Shown: piece after piece, positions 54,297-64,000 of the stretch
Numbering within the stretch: position 1 is the first letter of the stretch
Layout: every line of letters begins with the position of its first letter
Program-made: the position numbers and the translations under genes
Assembly: GCA_963971535.1 (NCBI GenBank)
Contig: OZ020587.1
Coordinates: forward strand, 159,539,856-159,603,855
DNA: 64,000 nt
Direction: 5' to 3'
Source: Notolepis coatsorum
Lineage: Eukaryota; Chordata; Actinopteri; Aulopiformes; Paralepididae
Notes under the pieces: model-generated
Database searches by the model: none
The model's input: only the letters and a program-made list of their open reading frames with translations
Told to the model about the DNA's origin: nothing

Positions 54297-54859
54297 CCAG
54301 GTTAACCTTCTGTAGTGTGGTAGTGAAAGGGTTAACCGTCTGTAAGTGTGGTAGTGAAAGGGTTAACCTTCTGTAGTGTGGTAGTGAAAGGGTTAACCGT
54401 CTGTAAGTGTGGTAGTGAAAGGGTTAACCTTCTGTAGTGTGGTAGTGAAAGGGTTAACCATCTGTAGTGTGGTAGTGAAAGGGTTAACCTTCTGTAGTGT
54501 GGTAGTGAAAGGGTTAACCGTCTGTAGTGTGGTAGTGAAAGGGTTCCGTCTGTAGTGTGGTAGTGAAAGGGTTCACCTTCTGTAGTGTGGTAGTGAAAGG
54601 GTTAACCGTCTGTAAGTGTGGTAGTGAAAGGGTTAACCTTCTGTAGTGTGGTAGTGAAAGGGTTAACCATCTGTAGTGTGGTAGTGAAAGGGTTAACCGT
54701 CTGTAGTGTGGTAGTGAAAGGGTTCCGTCTGTAGTGTGGTAGTGAAAGGGTTCACCTTCTGTAGTGTGGCAGTGAAAAGGTTAACCTTATGTATTGTGGC
54801 AGTGAAAGGGTTAACCTTCTGTAGTGCGGTAGTGAAAGGGTAACCTTCTGTAGTGTCAT

Positions 54860-55090
54860 AGTCATCTCTGCCTGGATGACGACCAACCACCTCAAACTGA
54901 ACCTAAGCAAAACAGAATTGCTCCACCTGCCGGCCAAATCCTCCCCCCTGACCGACCTTTCCATCACAGTCGAGAATGTAGCTGTGACCGCGTCCCCGAC
55001 TGCCAAGAACCTTGGTGTTGTCCTCGACAACCAGTTGAACTTCTCCGCTCACATCGCAGCGACAACCAGAACCTGCAGATTCCTCCTGAG
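54860..55090 (+). mobile_element. L2-type LINE internal fragment inside the minisatellite
   Basis: Encodes AWMTTNHLKLNLSKTELLHL and TAKNLGVVLDNQLNFSAHI, the segment after the RT catalytic box in L2/CR1-type pol. It has neither a 5' start nor a 3' tail and passes directly into minisatellite on both sides. It therefore looks like a captured piece rather than a normal LINE insertion. Confidence 0.83.
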
Positions 55091-55140
55091 GTAGTGAAAG
55101 GGTTAACCTTCTATAGTGTGGTAGTGAAAGGGTTAACCTT

Positions 55141-55527
55141 TTTTTTTTTTATCCACTTTTTCTCCTATTTTCTATTTTTCTCCCATCCAAATTTCGTATC
55201 ATCCAATTCAACCCTCCCCTGTCTCGAACGCTGTTTCTTGCCCCCCACAAGCCGGCTGCAATGTGGACTAAGTCATACATAGCACGAGTCCATCGCTTCC
55301 TGATTCTACTGCGCAGGCGCACCAACCGACCTGTAGGAGTCGCTGTCCACAACGCCCGATCCCCACCCATCAGTTTCCCACCCCTAATACTGTCAATGTG
55401 TATTAGTACGGACGACCAGCTAAACTGAAAGCAATGTGGAGCGCTGGGCTCGAACAGGCGAACCCAGCGTCTCCAGTATTTGTGGTGAGCGCCTTGTCCA
55501 CTGCACCACGTAGCCGCCCCAAGGGGT
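55141..55527 (-). mobile_element. tRNA-derived SINE
   Basis: On the minus strand the head reads TGGTGCAGTGGACAAGGCG (A-box-like), then GGGTTCGCCTGTTCGAGCCC, containing a B-box-like GTTCGAGCC. A long body follows and it ends in a poly(A) that appears as the T-run at 55139-55150. The 3' part recurs at 61285-61395. It is inserted in the reverse minisatellite. Confidence 0.78.
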
Positions 55528-55765
55528 TAACCTTCTGTAGTGTGGTAGTGAAAGGGTTAACCTTCTGTAGTGTGGTAGTGAAAGGGTTAACCTGTAGTGT
55601 GGCAGTGAAAGGGTTAACCTTCTGTAGTGTGGTAGTGAAAGGGTTAACCTTCTGTAGTATGGTAGTGAAAGGGTTGACCTTCTGTGGTGTGGTAGTGAAA
55701 GGGTTAACCTTTTGTAGTATGGTGGTGAACGCATTAACCCTTTGTAGTGTGGTAGTGAAAGGGTT

Positions 55766-56551
55766 AAGAAGAGGTAACGTGCCAGACAGCACAGCAAAAA
55801 AAAACACGACCCCAAAAGACTTCTGCACACACCTTAGGGGTACCCCTTCTTCTTGTTTAGCACGTCAGCCCCCAAAATGTCCCCGCACGGCCCTGGTAAG
55901 AAGGCAGTGTCACACTTTCAGGCGGAGGTCGTTTTATTCTCCGAATTCTACATTTCCGTAGCGTTCAGTGGCCCCTAGTGGCCCCATTACAACATTACAT
56001 CATCTCCTCAAAGAGTCAACGCGCCACGATAATCACAAACGGAACATTTATTACATAATTGCTTCATCAAACACAATGTACAATAAACCGTGAGATCGAG
56101 TATAGGCTACTCTCTGGGGCAGTCACACCCGATTCATGTGTTTTCTTTAATGCATGTCACAGCGCATTGTAATGCACGTGGTATCCTGGCGTGAGTATAA
56201 TGCAAGGGTCGTCGTGGCCACATAGGCTTAGAATCGCCTCAGGATGCCTCATCATTTACCTTGTGTCATAAATAATGTGCGACCGAAAGGTGCGATATTA
56301 ATGTGTAATACACGTCGGGCGGTGGAGTTAATGAACGTGTGCAGTCGTCCAGACTGATGTGATCAACCAGTGCGTGAGGCCTGCTGTGAGAGAGGGGGGG
56401 GGGGGAGAGGAACAGGTCCATTAATTGGTTGGAATTAATACTTCCACTTAAACCATTAACTCAGGAGTGTGCAGTGGTTGTAGTCTCAAAATATTTTTCT
56501 TGGTGTGAAGGTCTCTTTCTCTCTCCCCCTCTCTCTCTCTCTCTCTCTCTC
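55766..56551. other. Unassigned sequence ending in a (CT)n run
   Basis: No gene recognised. Includes a G-run at 56393-56405 and a (CT)n run at 56520-56551 that abuts the assembly gap. Confidence 0.5.
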
Positions 56552-56751
56552 NNNNNNNNNNNNNNNNNNNNNNNNNNNNNNNNNNNNNNNNNNNNNNNNN
56601 NNNNNNNNNNNNNNNNNNNNNNNNNNNNNNNNNNNNNNNNNNNNNNNNNNNNNNNNNNNNNNNNNNNNNNNNNNNNNNNNNNNNNNNNNNNNNNNNNNNN
56701 NNNNNNNNNNNNNNNNNNNNNNNNNNNNNNNNNNNNNNNNNNNNNNNNNNN
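56552..56751. other. Assembly gap (200 N)
   Basis: Exactly 200 undetermined bases, probably a placeholder length. The left edge is a (CT)n repeat. Confidence 0.99.
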
Positions 56752-56953
56752 GCCATTGGATTAATGTTAGCAGCTATTAGCTCTATAACTAGCCTTCCAG
56801 AAAATATACTAGACCAAATCCGCTATAATGCTTATATTCACGGCGCTATAAAATGAGAACCTATTGATGCATCTTTTTTTCTTTAAGCCATTTTGAGGGA
56901 CGGTTTATGGACTCAATTGACAATGAGAATGGACAGATAGCAATACTATAAAG
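56752..56953. other. Unassigned sequence
   Basis: AT-rich, no gene or repeat recognised; ends with the target copy CTATAAAG of the next element. Confidence 0.5.
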
Positions 56954-57375
56954 TAGGGATGTCCCGATCCGATCACGTGATCGGGATCGGGGCCGATCAC
57001 GTGATTTTCCGAAGATCGGGATCGGCAAATTTTTTTTTTTTAATATTATTTGGGTCTGAGAGTGTGGCTGGTCTGCCGTTCTGCAGCTGGATACTATTGG
57101 TTTTTTTGGCAAAATTCTTCTACTCTGTGTGACAATAAATAAATGAATGATGATATGCAATTTAAAACCAAAACTAAGGCTCAGTATGAGTTTAAGACGT
57201 GAACATGGTCATGTTTGTTGAATAAAAAAAATAAATAAAAATAAAAGTAAAGAAAATATATATATATATAATTAAAAAAAAAATTATCGGATCGGGAATT
57301 ATCGGTATCGGTAGATACTCAAAATCACATGATCGGGATCGGATCGGGAGCAAAAAACGTGATCGGACATCCCTA
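56954..57375. mobile_element. hAT-type MITE
   Basis: Ends TAGGGATGTCC and GGACATCCCTA are inverted, with a perfect 8-bp duplication CTATAAAG (56946-56953 and 57376-57383). The interior is rich in palindromic CCGATC/GATCGG and ATCACGTGAT motifs. 422 bp, non-coding. Confidence 0.94.
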
Positions 57376-57383
57376 CTATAAAG

Positions 57384-57514
57384 TATAGATTTAGCTGTAC
57401 AAAAAGCCCCACATTTGTTTACAAAAGCTGGCCCTCAACCATTATATTAGACGGGTCCCAGTGGCCGCGAAAGTGTTAATTGGGTCTCCTGAAAGGCGCT
57501 ATATAAATTTAAGA

Positions 57515-57602
<88 letters not shown>

Positions 57603-57949
57603 ATTATTATTATTATTATTATTATTAAAGAAAGTTGATTTAATAAAAAATAAATACTAATTTAATCAGATAATCACTTTATTCAAATTGAGGATTTAGT
57701 TTGAGGATATAAAAAAATAAATAAAAAGTGTATGATTATGTCATACAATATGACGACAGACATTCGAATACTTCAATCGAAGATTCAAATGTAAAAAAAA
57801 AAAAAAAAGGCATTCGGTACAGCCCTAGAGGCAACGCTGTGAATGTCCACATGTCACTGTATAACGTCCAACTCAACAGACATGGATTGTGTGTCACGGA
57901 CGGTCTGCGTCGTTCGGATACAGTAAATTATTGCGCAAAGGCCGTCGCG
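57384..57949. other. L2-type tail, (ATT)n repeat and spacer
   Basis: GGCGCTATATAAATTTAAGA (about 57494) is an L2-like 3' end leading into about 36 ATT units (57515-57625). The rest to 57949 has an A-run at 57793-57808 and no gene. Confidence 0.7.
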
Positions 57950-58755
57950 GAGCAAGGAGAGCATTCTCCAGGGAGCGAGGAGAGATCTCCAGGGAGCGAG
58001 GAGAGAGATCTCCAGAGAGCGAGGAGAGCATTCTCCAGGGAGCGAGGAGAGATCTCCAGGGAGCGAGGAGAGAGATCTCCAGAGAGCGAGGAGAGATCTC
58101 CAGGGAGCGAGGAGAGATCTCCAGGGAGCGAGGAGAGATCTCCAGGGAGCGAGGAGAGATCTTCAGGGAGCGAGGAGAGATCTCTCCAGGGAGCGAGGAG
58201 AGAGATCTCCAGGGAGCGAGGACAGATCTCCAGGGAGCGAGAAGAGATCTCCAGGGAGTGAGAGGAGAGATCTCCAGGGAGCGAGGAGGAGAGATCTCCA
58301 GGGAGCGAGGAGGAGAGATCTCCAGGGAGCGAGGAGGAGAGATCTCCAGGGAGCGAGGACAGATCTCCAGGGAGCGAGGAGGAGAGATCTCCAGGGAGCG
58401 AGGAGAGATCTCCAGGGAGCGAGGAGAGATCTTCAGGGAGCGAGGAGAGATCTCTCCAGGGAGCGAGGAGAGAGATCTCCAGGGAGCGAGGACAGATCTC
58501 CAGGGAGCGAGAAGAGATCTCCAGGGAGCGAGGAGGAGAGATCTCCAGGGAGCGAGGAGGAGAGATCTCCAGGGAGCGAGGAGAGAGATCTCCAGGGAGC
58601 GAGGAGGAGAGATCTCCAGGGAGCGAGGACAGATCTCCAGGGAGCGAGGAGGAGAGATCTCCAGGGAGCGAGGACAGATCTCCAGGGAGCAAGGAGAGAT
58701 CTCCAGGGAGCGAGGAGGAGAGATCTCCAGGGAGCGAGGAGAGATCACCAGGGAT
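57950..58755. repeat. 21-24-bp minisatellite
   Basis: About 36 copies of GAGATCTCCAGGGAGCGAGGA with 3-bp length variants (extra GAG or GGA). A roughly 285-bp higher-order repeat is visible (GATCTTCAGGGAGCGAGGAG at 58147 and 58430). Both strands are stop-free because unit lengths are multiples of three. Confidence 0.97.
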
Positions 58756-59070
58756 CCTGATTAGCCCGACGGCCAACAGGGAGGGGGGGGGGGGGGGGCT
58801 GAATCAAAATCAAATCAAATCAAATGTATTTGTAAGGCCCCGACAACACACGTTAATGTCCCCATGGGCCGGACACGTCTTCTTTAAACAAGTCAAGAAG
58901 AAACATCACAATAAATCAACAACAACACACAAAAAAACATGAAATCCAAGAAAATGTAAAATAATCAAATAAAGGAAAATAAAGGAAAAACTCAATAAAA
59001 CCTAGCAATAGGAAAAAAATGCACCACAGGCAATGTGGAGGAGAGAAACCTTAGAAGGGCCGTTCAAGGG
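58756..59070 (-). mobile_element. Non-LTR 3' end with (AATCA)n tail
   Basis: After a G-run (58780-58798), AATCAAATCAAATCAAATG then TATTTGTAAGGCCC matches the tail pattern of fish LINE/SINE families in minus orientation. No coding sequence. Confidence 0.55.
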
Positions 59071-60280
59071 GGGATCACCCTTCTTAGATGTCGGTGATAG
59101 TAGTGTTGCAGTAAAACAGGTGAAACAGTTGGTAAAGCATGCACTCATATGTGTAGTGAAACACAGATAAGTGCATGCGATAGCAACTGAACATTTTGAA
59201 AAATTTCAAATAGAGCTGATGGCGGATCTATTTGAGGCAAGGTTGAAGGTCCTCTTTTATTTTTGCACCAGAAAAAACAGACATACTGTATGCTCCCGTT
59301 ATCTCCTGCGATCTCTGCTCCATGATGATGAAAGCGGAGGACGCCACGTTGTTTTCTCACGCGCTGCCTGACGGGCTGACAAGCTTTTTCCATGTTGTAG
59401 CGGATAAGGATCGACATGAATATAACATCTGAGTCAAAGAGTCAGTCGCAGTGAGAGAGAGTGCCCACATGCTAGTGAGGCCAGCGAGTGACTCCCCCCC
59501 CCCCCCCGGGCCAGATAAGAGAGGACTTCTCTCCCTCCTCCCCCCTCCTCCTCGACCAGCTGCTTTCAGTGAAGGCTGCATGCTAACAAGATGGAGGCCT
59601 TGATCAAAGGGTTTAAACAATTAGCCCACTTCCACTAAAGGGGCCGGGGACCTAAAGACATGCCAACATGTTCGTGTCTTTCCTACGCTTCCCCCCCCCT
59701 CGAGAATCAAATTCCAGACCTCCGAGCAGAGTTCCCGGAGTGGCCCCCACCCCTCGGTCAACCCCCCCCCACCCCCCGACCACAGCCTGATGTTAGAGAG
59801 ATGTGTCATCCGGTGAAGAGGCAGGAACCATTTCATTCTCCCACATCCCCGAACCAAACCCCCCCCCCTCCCTCCCCCTCTCCCTCGGCCAACCCCCCCC
59901 CCCCCCTCCCCCACCTCCGCACTCCAAACAAGACTTTCGTCCGAAGGCCCCTCACGAGGCTCCTGAAGAAAGACCCACGCTGATAAAAGCCCCTATTAGC
60001 CTCTCAGATGTGTGTGATTGCCCGTCTGATGCACATGTTGTCCAGCGCTGCTGTCGGGCTCTAAAGTGGAGGTAGCCTTTCAGAGGGGAAGCGTAGCGGA
60101 GCCTCACAACAAGCTCTCCCTGCTGCTATTATACCCATAATTGGCGGGACTTTTATCCGGGGAGTTTTTTTTTTGTTTTTTTTGTGTAATGCACTTCACA
60201 GGGGGGGCGAGAGGCGCGCGCAGGCACTCTGCTAATCCAGCCGTCGAACCACCAAACCCACCCTTTTCGCTCCTTTTTAA
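59071..60280. other. Single-copy-looking sequence, unassigned
   Basis: Not visibly repeated elsewhere in the window. Has long C-runs (59498-59508, 59767-59775, 59890-59905). The stretch 59960-60130 (CCCCTATTAGCCTCTCAGAT, GATTGCCCGTCTGATGCACA) is less low-complexity. It may be intronic sequence of the carrier gene. No exon recognised. Confidence 0.45.
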
Positions 60281-60282
60281 GA

Positions 60283-60773
60283 TAAGATAAGATATTCCTT
60301 TATTGATCCCCTCTGGGATCTAACATTTTTTTAAGGCTAGACAGGACCCCTTAATAGGCAAAAAAAAAAAATTGAATAGATATCACTATGAAACGTTCCC
60401 AGTTTGTTATGTACATATAAAATAAGAAAAAATATATTGCAAGTTTTCTGAGTTTTATGTTTATATATTATGCAAATGAGGCACTTCACCATTAAATATG
60501 CGCACATGTATGGATGCAATCAGGCAAAGTGAAGTCAAATAAACAACTAAATGTGTGTTATTGACGTTTTATTGTCACTAGTTTCATAGAAGACATGTTT
60601 AGGAAAAAGCAAAAAGGCGATTTTGGGGGTACTGTGTACTTTGGGGAAACAGGAAAAAGGGGACAGATAAAAGGAGGAGAGGAGGAGGAGGAGGAGGAGG
60701 AGGAGGAGGAGGAGGAGAGAGGAGGAGGAGGAGGAGGAGCAGGAGGTGTGTCAGAGCTGCCGGTGGTGGGTAC
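60283..60773. other. LINE tail, AT-rich sequence and (GGA)n run
   Basis: GATAAGATATTCCTTTATTG (60283) is a LINE-type tail related to that at 38430. (GGA)n occupies about 60676-60740, just downstream of the minus-strand exon. Confidence 0.6.
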
Positions 60774-60858
60774 CTGTCTCTGGGCCTCGGCCAGGTGGTA
60801 CGGCAGGGCTCCCTCCTCCAGCGGCGCGATCCTCTCGATGTCCGAATAGTTCAGCCGC
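60774..60858 (-). CDS. slc25a12/13: Aspartate/glutamate carrier (SLC25A12/13 family), internal exon
   Basis: Read on the minus strand: pyrimidine-rich CTTCTCCCCTGCTG, then an AG acceptor, an 85-bp exon and the donor CAG/GTACCC. The 28 full codons contain [20 protein letters not shown] and end AQRQ. They match the linker between the calcium-binding domain and the first carrier repeat of citrin/aralar (pattern [25 protein letters not shown]). The leading split codon ending in G fits the glycine expected before RL. Codon third positions are mostly G/C. Neighbouring exons are not seen, and exons 1-2 of this family lie on the opposite strand at 51319-51907. Confidence 0.85.
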
Positions 60859-60894
60859 CTGGACGGCACAAACAGCAGGGGAGAAGCACCGTTT

Positions 60895-61510
60895 GTTTTT
60901 TTAATTTTTAATTTATTTATCCTTTATTTATCCAGGAATGTCCCATTGAGATACAAGATCTCTTCTTCCAGGGAGTCCTCCTGACCGACACGGCACACAA
61001 CAAGTTTCAACATAAAAACAGGGCATATAGAATATACAGTACATTAAACAAAAAAACATACAGATCAAATACAAACACAGAAGGCCATTTGTGCAGTGGG
61101 CAAGAAGCATAATCAGATCAGCAATAGCATCAGGTAAAACAGTTACATGTTTCATGAAGGGCTAGTCGTAGCATATACCTTTAAAAGCATTCACAGTAGG
61201 AAGTGCCTCTAGACAAAGTTTCACTTGCAGCGTATTCCATAAAAAGGGAGCATAGTGGGAGAATGCAGCTTTACCAAGCTCTGACTGCATCAAAAAAAAT
61301 TATTATAATTTGGATCCACTTTTTCTCCCCATTTTTTCAATTTTTCTCCCATCCCAATCTCGTAGTATCCAATTCTCCCCTCCCCTGTCTTGAACGTTGC
61401 TAGACTATGCCTCAGACTGCACAAATGGCCTTCTGTGTTTGTATTTGATTTGTATGTTTTTTGTTTAATGTACATTCTATATGCCCTGTTTTTATGTTGA
61501 AACCCGTTAC
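60895..61510. mobile_element. Inverted LINE-tail repeat around a SINE fragment
   Basis: 61003-61100 (AACATAAAAACAGGGCATAT, AAGGCCATTTGTGCAG) reappears inverted at 61415-61505. Between them 61285-61395 is the 3' part of the SINE family seen at 55141-55527 (minus strand). 60915-60970 (TTATTTATCCAGGAATGTCC) is a common fish non-LTR tail. Confidence 0.7.
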
Positions 61511-62059
61511 AAAACGTATAGCAGCATGGTACGCAGAATCCAGCATTTTTTTTGGTGTTGTTGTTGTTGTTGTTGTTGTGGTTGTTGTTGTTGTTGTTGC
61601 AAACCCTGCGTCTATCATCGCCGGCGTCAGGTGATTCGGTTCAAATGTATTGTCATCATGCGGCACAAGTACAGTACAACCAAAAGAAGTTTGGCGTCAG
61701 TGATTCTTTGTATTGCGCTTCTATCGTAGTTATATCTTGTATGTTGTCTTATTTTGGGCATGTCAAATAGATTAGATTAGATTAAAAACATTTATAGTCA
61801 TCATACAGCGCAAGTACAGTACAACAAAAATAAGTTTGGCATCCAACCAGAGTGCAAATGTAACAGTAAAGTGCAACAGTAATATACAATGTGCAGTTAT
61901 ACAAAATGTGCAATATACAAAAATGAATGTATATATTCTCTTTTAGAAACTCTGTCTGTAAATAAACAGTACTGTATATTTGTATATCTTGTATATGTTA
62001 TAAATGTCTGGATGTAACAGTACTGTATATTTGTATGGCATGTATGTCATATATGTTAT
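61511..62059. other. (GTT)n run and LINE-type tails
   Basis: (GTT)n at 61555-61600. Two related segments with CAAGTACAGTACAACMAAAA-like sequence follow (about 61668 and 61811). A TAGATTAGATTAGATT tail lies at 61767, and CAGTACTGTATATTTGTAT occurs twice (61967 and 62019). No gene. Confidence 0.55.
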
Positions 62060-62995
62060 GATGAATTGAAAATGGGGGACCCTGCTGTAAACAAGACGAA
62101 AGTCTTTCTCTGGTCTGCATTAACTCTTTAATTGCCAACGACGAGTAAATTCGTTATTATGATCGTTATTTCTTTTATTCGATATTTCCATTCATAAACA
62201 TGCAGGCAGCTGTGTGTTATCACTGGGGATGGGTCTGAGATTGCAAAAGTCCAATACCGCCACCTGCCGCCTTGTGGCTGCTATTGCACTCCATTTGAAA
62301 TGATGTGGCTTGGTGTCTGGGCCGATCTGCGGCCAGCGGGCGGGGTCTAACTACTCAGGCAGGGCAATCGCTTAGAACACATGCATCAACGAGGGTCGGG
62401 CCCCCGGGTTCATGTTCATTGCTGGATTACGTTGGAAACACGATCGCGATCAGTACTCGGAATGGCGATCAGATAATTGGAATATTCTTTTCGGGACAGA
62501 TCCTGGTGAAGGTAAGGGCTAAATGGTATCAATATTGCATTGATCCAAAAATTCCTTCATGCGATCGGGAGCGTGTGTGTGTGGCGTGTTCCGTTGGTAG
62601 CGATCAAAGCACGGAGGGGCGCCCCCCCCCCCCCCTTCATGCATCCATGATGAAACATAATACCGATAATCTAAATTTGATTTGAGAACAGTAGGGTAGC
62701 TAGTCCAGGGAAGAAACGATAACACTTTTACTAGAATACACGTTGCCAGCCATTACGAAGCATTTTGGAAATTACACCAGACCGCCCTGAAACTACACTC
62801 ATATTCACGACGGTATAAAACGGAAATGTATGGATGGAAAAATTATCTGTTTTTTGCATCTTGACCGGAAGAAACTCAATGGCAATTTAGGCCTGCAAAC
62901 ACAGCCACGTATTAAAAGGCGATGGCATTTCAACAGTAAGGTAAACAGCGACCCCTGGCGCTGAATGAGTTAACAATTGTGTGTATTGAGCCTTA
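62060..62995 (-). repeat. Dispersed (GAAT)n-type repeat split by a piggyBac-like insertion
   Basis: 62060-62123 (AATGGGGGACCCTG, AGTCTTTCTCTGGTCTGCAT) and 62970-62995 (TTAACAATTGTGTGTATTGA) together correspond to the repeat at 50874-51015, inverted. Confidence 0.82.
62124..62969. mobile_element. piggyBac-like non-autonomous element
   Basis: Flanked by TTAA (62120-62123 and 62970-62973), with imperfect inverted ends CTCTTTAATTGCCA and the complement of CTCATTCAGCGCCA. The split host repeat gives the empty-site sequence (CTTAACAATTGTGTG at 50941). 846 bp, no transposase. Similar terminal pattern to the element at 14084-15021. Confidence 0.8.
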
Positions 62996-63220
62996 TACAA
63001 CGGCATGCAAATTTCTCGATTCTGATTGGCTGAAACAGTCCATTTACACGTATGTATCTGTCACAATCCACGCTCCTGGTCCCAGGACCTGCCCACAACC
63101 GAATCACATCACTCCGCCGTGCGGATTTTTCGGAAAAAACAAGATGGCGGACAATAATCTTTAACAAATGGATATGTTGATAGCGTCATAACGACTAAAT
63201 ATAAAGCGATTCTGTATGTT
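62996..63220. other. Unassigned sequence
   Basis: No gene or repeat recognised. Confidence 0.4.

Positions 63221-64000
<780 letters not shown>

Larger units (their letters stand above)
54297..55765 (-). repeat. 30-bp minisatellite, reverse polarity, with two insertions
   Basis: The unit now reads TTCTGTAGTGTGGTAGTGAA then AGGGTTAACC, the reverse complement of the 52616-53937 array. Interrupted by an L2-type fragment (about 54860-55090) and a SINE (55141-55527). It ends at 55765. Confidence 0.96.

Noticed and set aside
52616-55765. Interstitial telomere (TTAACCC motif)
   Set aside because: The motif occurs once per 30-bp unit rather than in 6-bp tandem, so it is a minisatellite, not telomeric DNA.
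57728-58776. Open frames of 280-290 codons on both strands (ISRERGE and SLPGDLS repeats)
   Set aside because: Product of the 21-24-bp minisatellite; no start context or domain.
62305-62685. 126-codon plus-strand open frame
   Set aside because: Lies wholly inside the TTAA-flanked non-autonomous element and shows no domain.

Overview
This is a eukaryotic, almost certainly teleost fish, window. It has spliced exons of a vertebrate-type mitochondrial carrier gene, Rex1, Tx1/L1-like and L2-like LINEs, DIRS, Ty3/gypsy chromovirus, BEL/Pao, hAT and piggyBac elements, a Polinton/Maverick, and many micro- and minisatellites. Nothing in it is prokaryotic, and no operon, CRISPR array or bacterial RNA gene is present. 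The host gene content I can support is three short exons; almost everything else is transposable element or tandem repeat.

Layout. 1-8403: a 41-bp minisatellite, then a degraded L1-like LINE (minus) split by a minus-strand LTR retrotransposon (1018-7797, 4-bp target duplication, gag remnant, C2H2 zinc-finger remnant). 8404-28812: a DIRS retrotransposon (minus) with inverted terminal repeats, an internal complementary region, and tyrosine recombinase and RNase H remnants. It carries two opposed BEL/Pao fragments and, 12 bp inside its terminus, a 15.1-kb Polinton/Maverick (13663-28800) with a perfect 6-bp target duplication. 28813-32242: a 68-bp minisatellite interrupted by an L2-like LINE, then unassigned sequence. 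32243-37495: a young Ty3/gypsy chromovirus (421-bp LTRs with three differences). 38847-44000: a Tx1-like LINE split by a 1.48-kb solo LTR, then a foldback element. 44391-46890: a 21-bp minisatellite and an AAATT microsatellite. 47172-50695: two Rex1 LINE copies. 51120-51907: promoter, exon 1 and exon 2 of an aspartate/glutamate carrier gene (SLC25A12/13 family) on the plus strand. 52083-58755: simple repeats, a 30-bp minisatellite that reverses polarity, a SINE, an assembly gap, a hAT MITE and a further minisatellite. 58800-63220: LINE tails, unassigned sequence, and a later exon of the same carrier family on the minus strand (60774-60858). 63221-64000: a roughly 333-bp macrosatellite running off the end.

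The two most unusual structures are as follows. First, the Polinton is a giant imperfect palindrome. Its left arm (13663 to about 19202) repeats in inverted form the integrase-side half of the right arm, so integrase, protease and three unknown genes occur twice, converging on a roughly 280-bp centre. The capsid genes occur once, and I see no protein-primed DNA polymerase or packaging ATPase. This resembles a snap-back defective genome that still integrated as a unit. Second, exons of one carrier family lie on opposite strands about 9 kb apart. Between them a minisatellite flips polarity and an assembly gap sits, suggesting an inversion or a scaffold error.

All calls come from reading motifs, repeats and target-site duplications by eye; no database search was possible.
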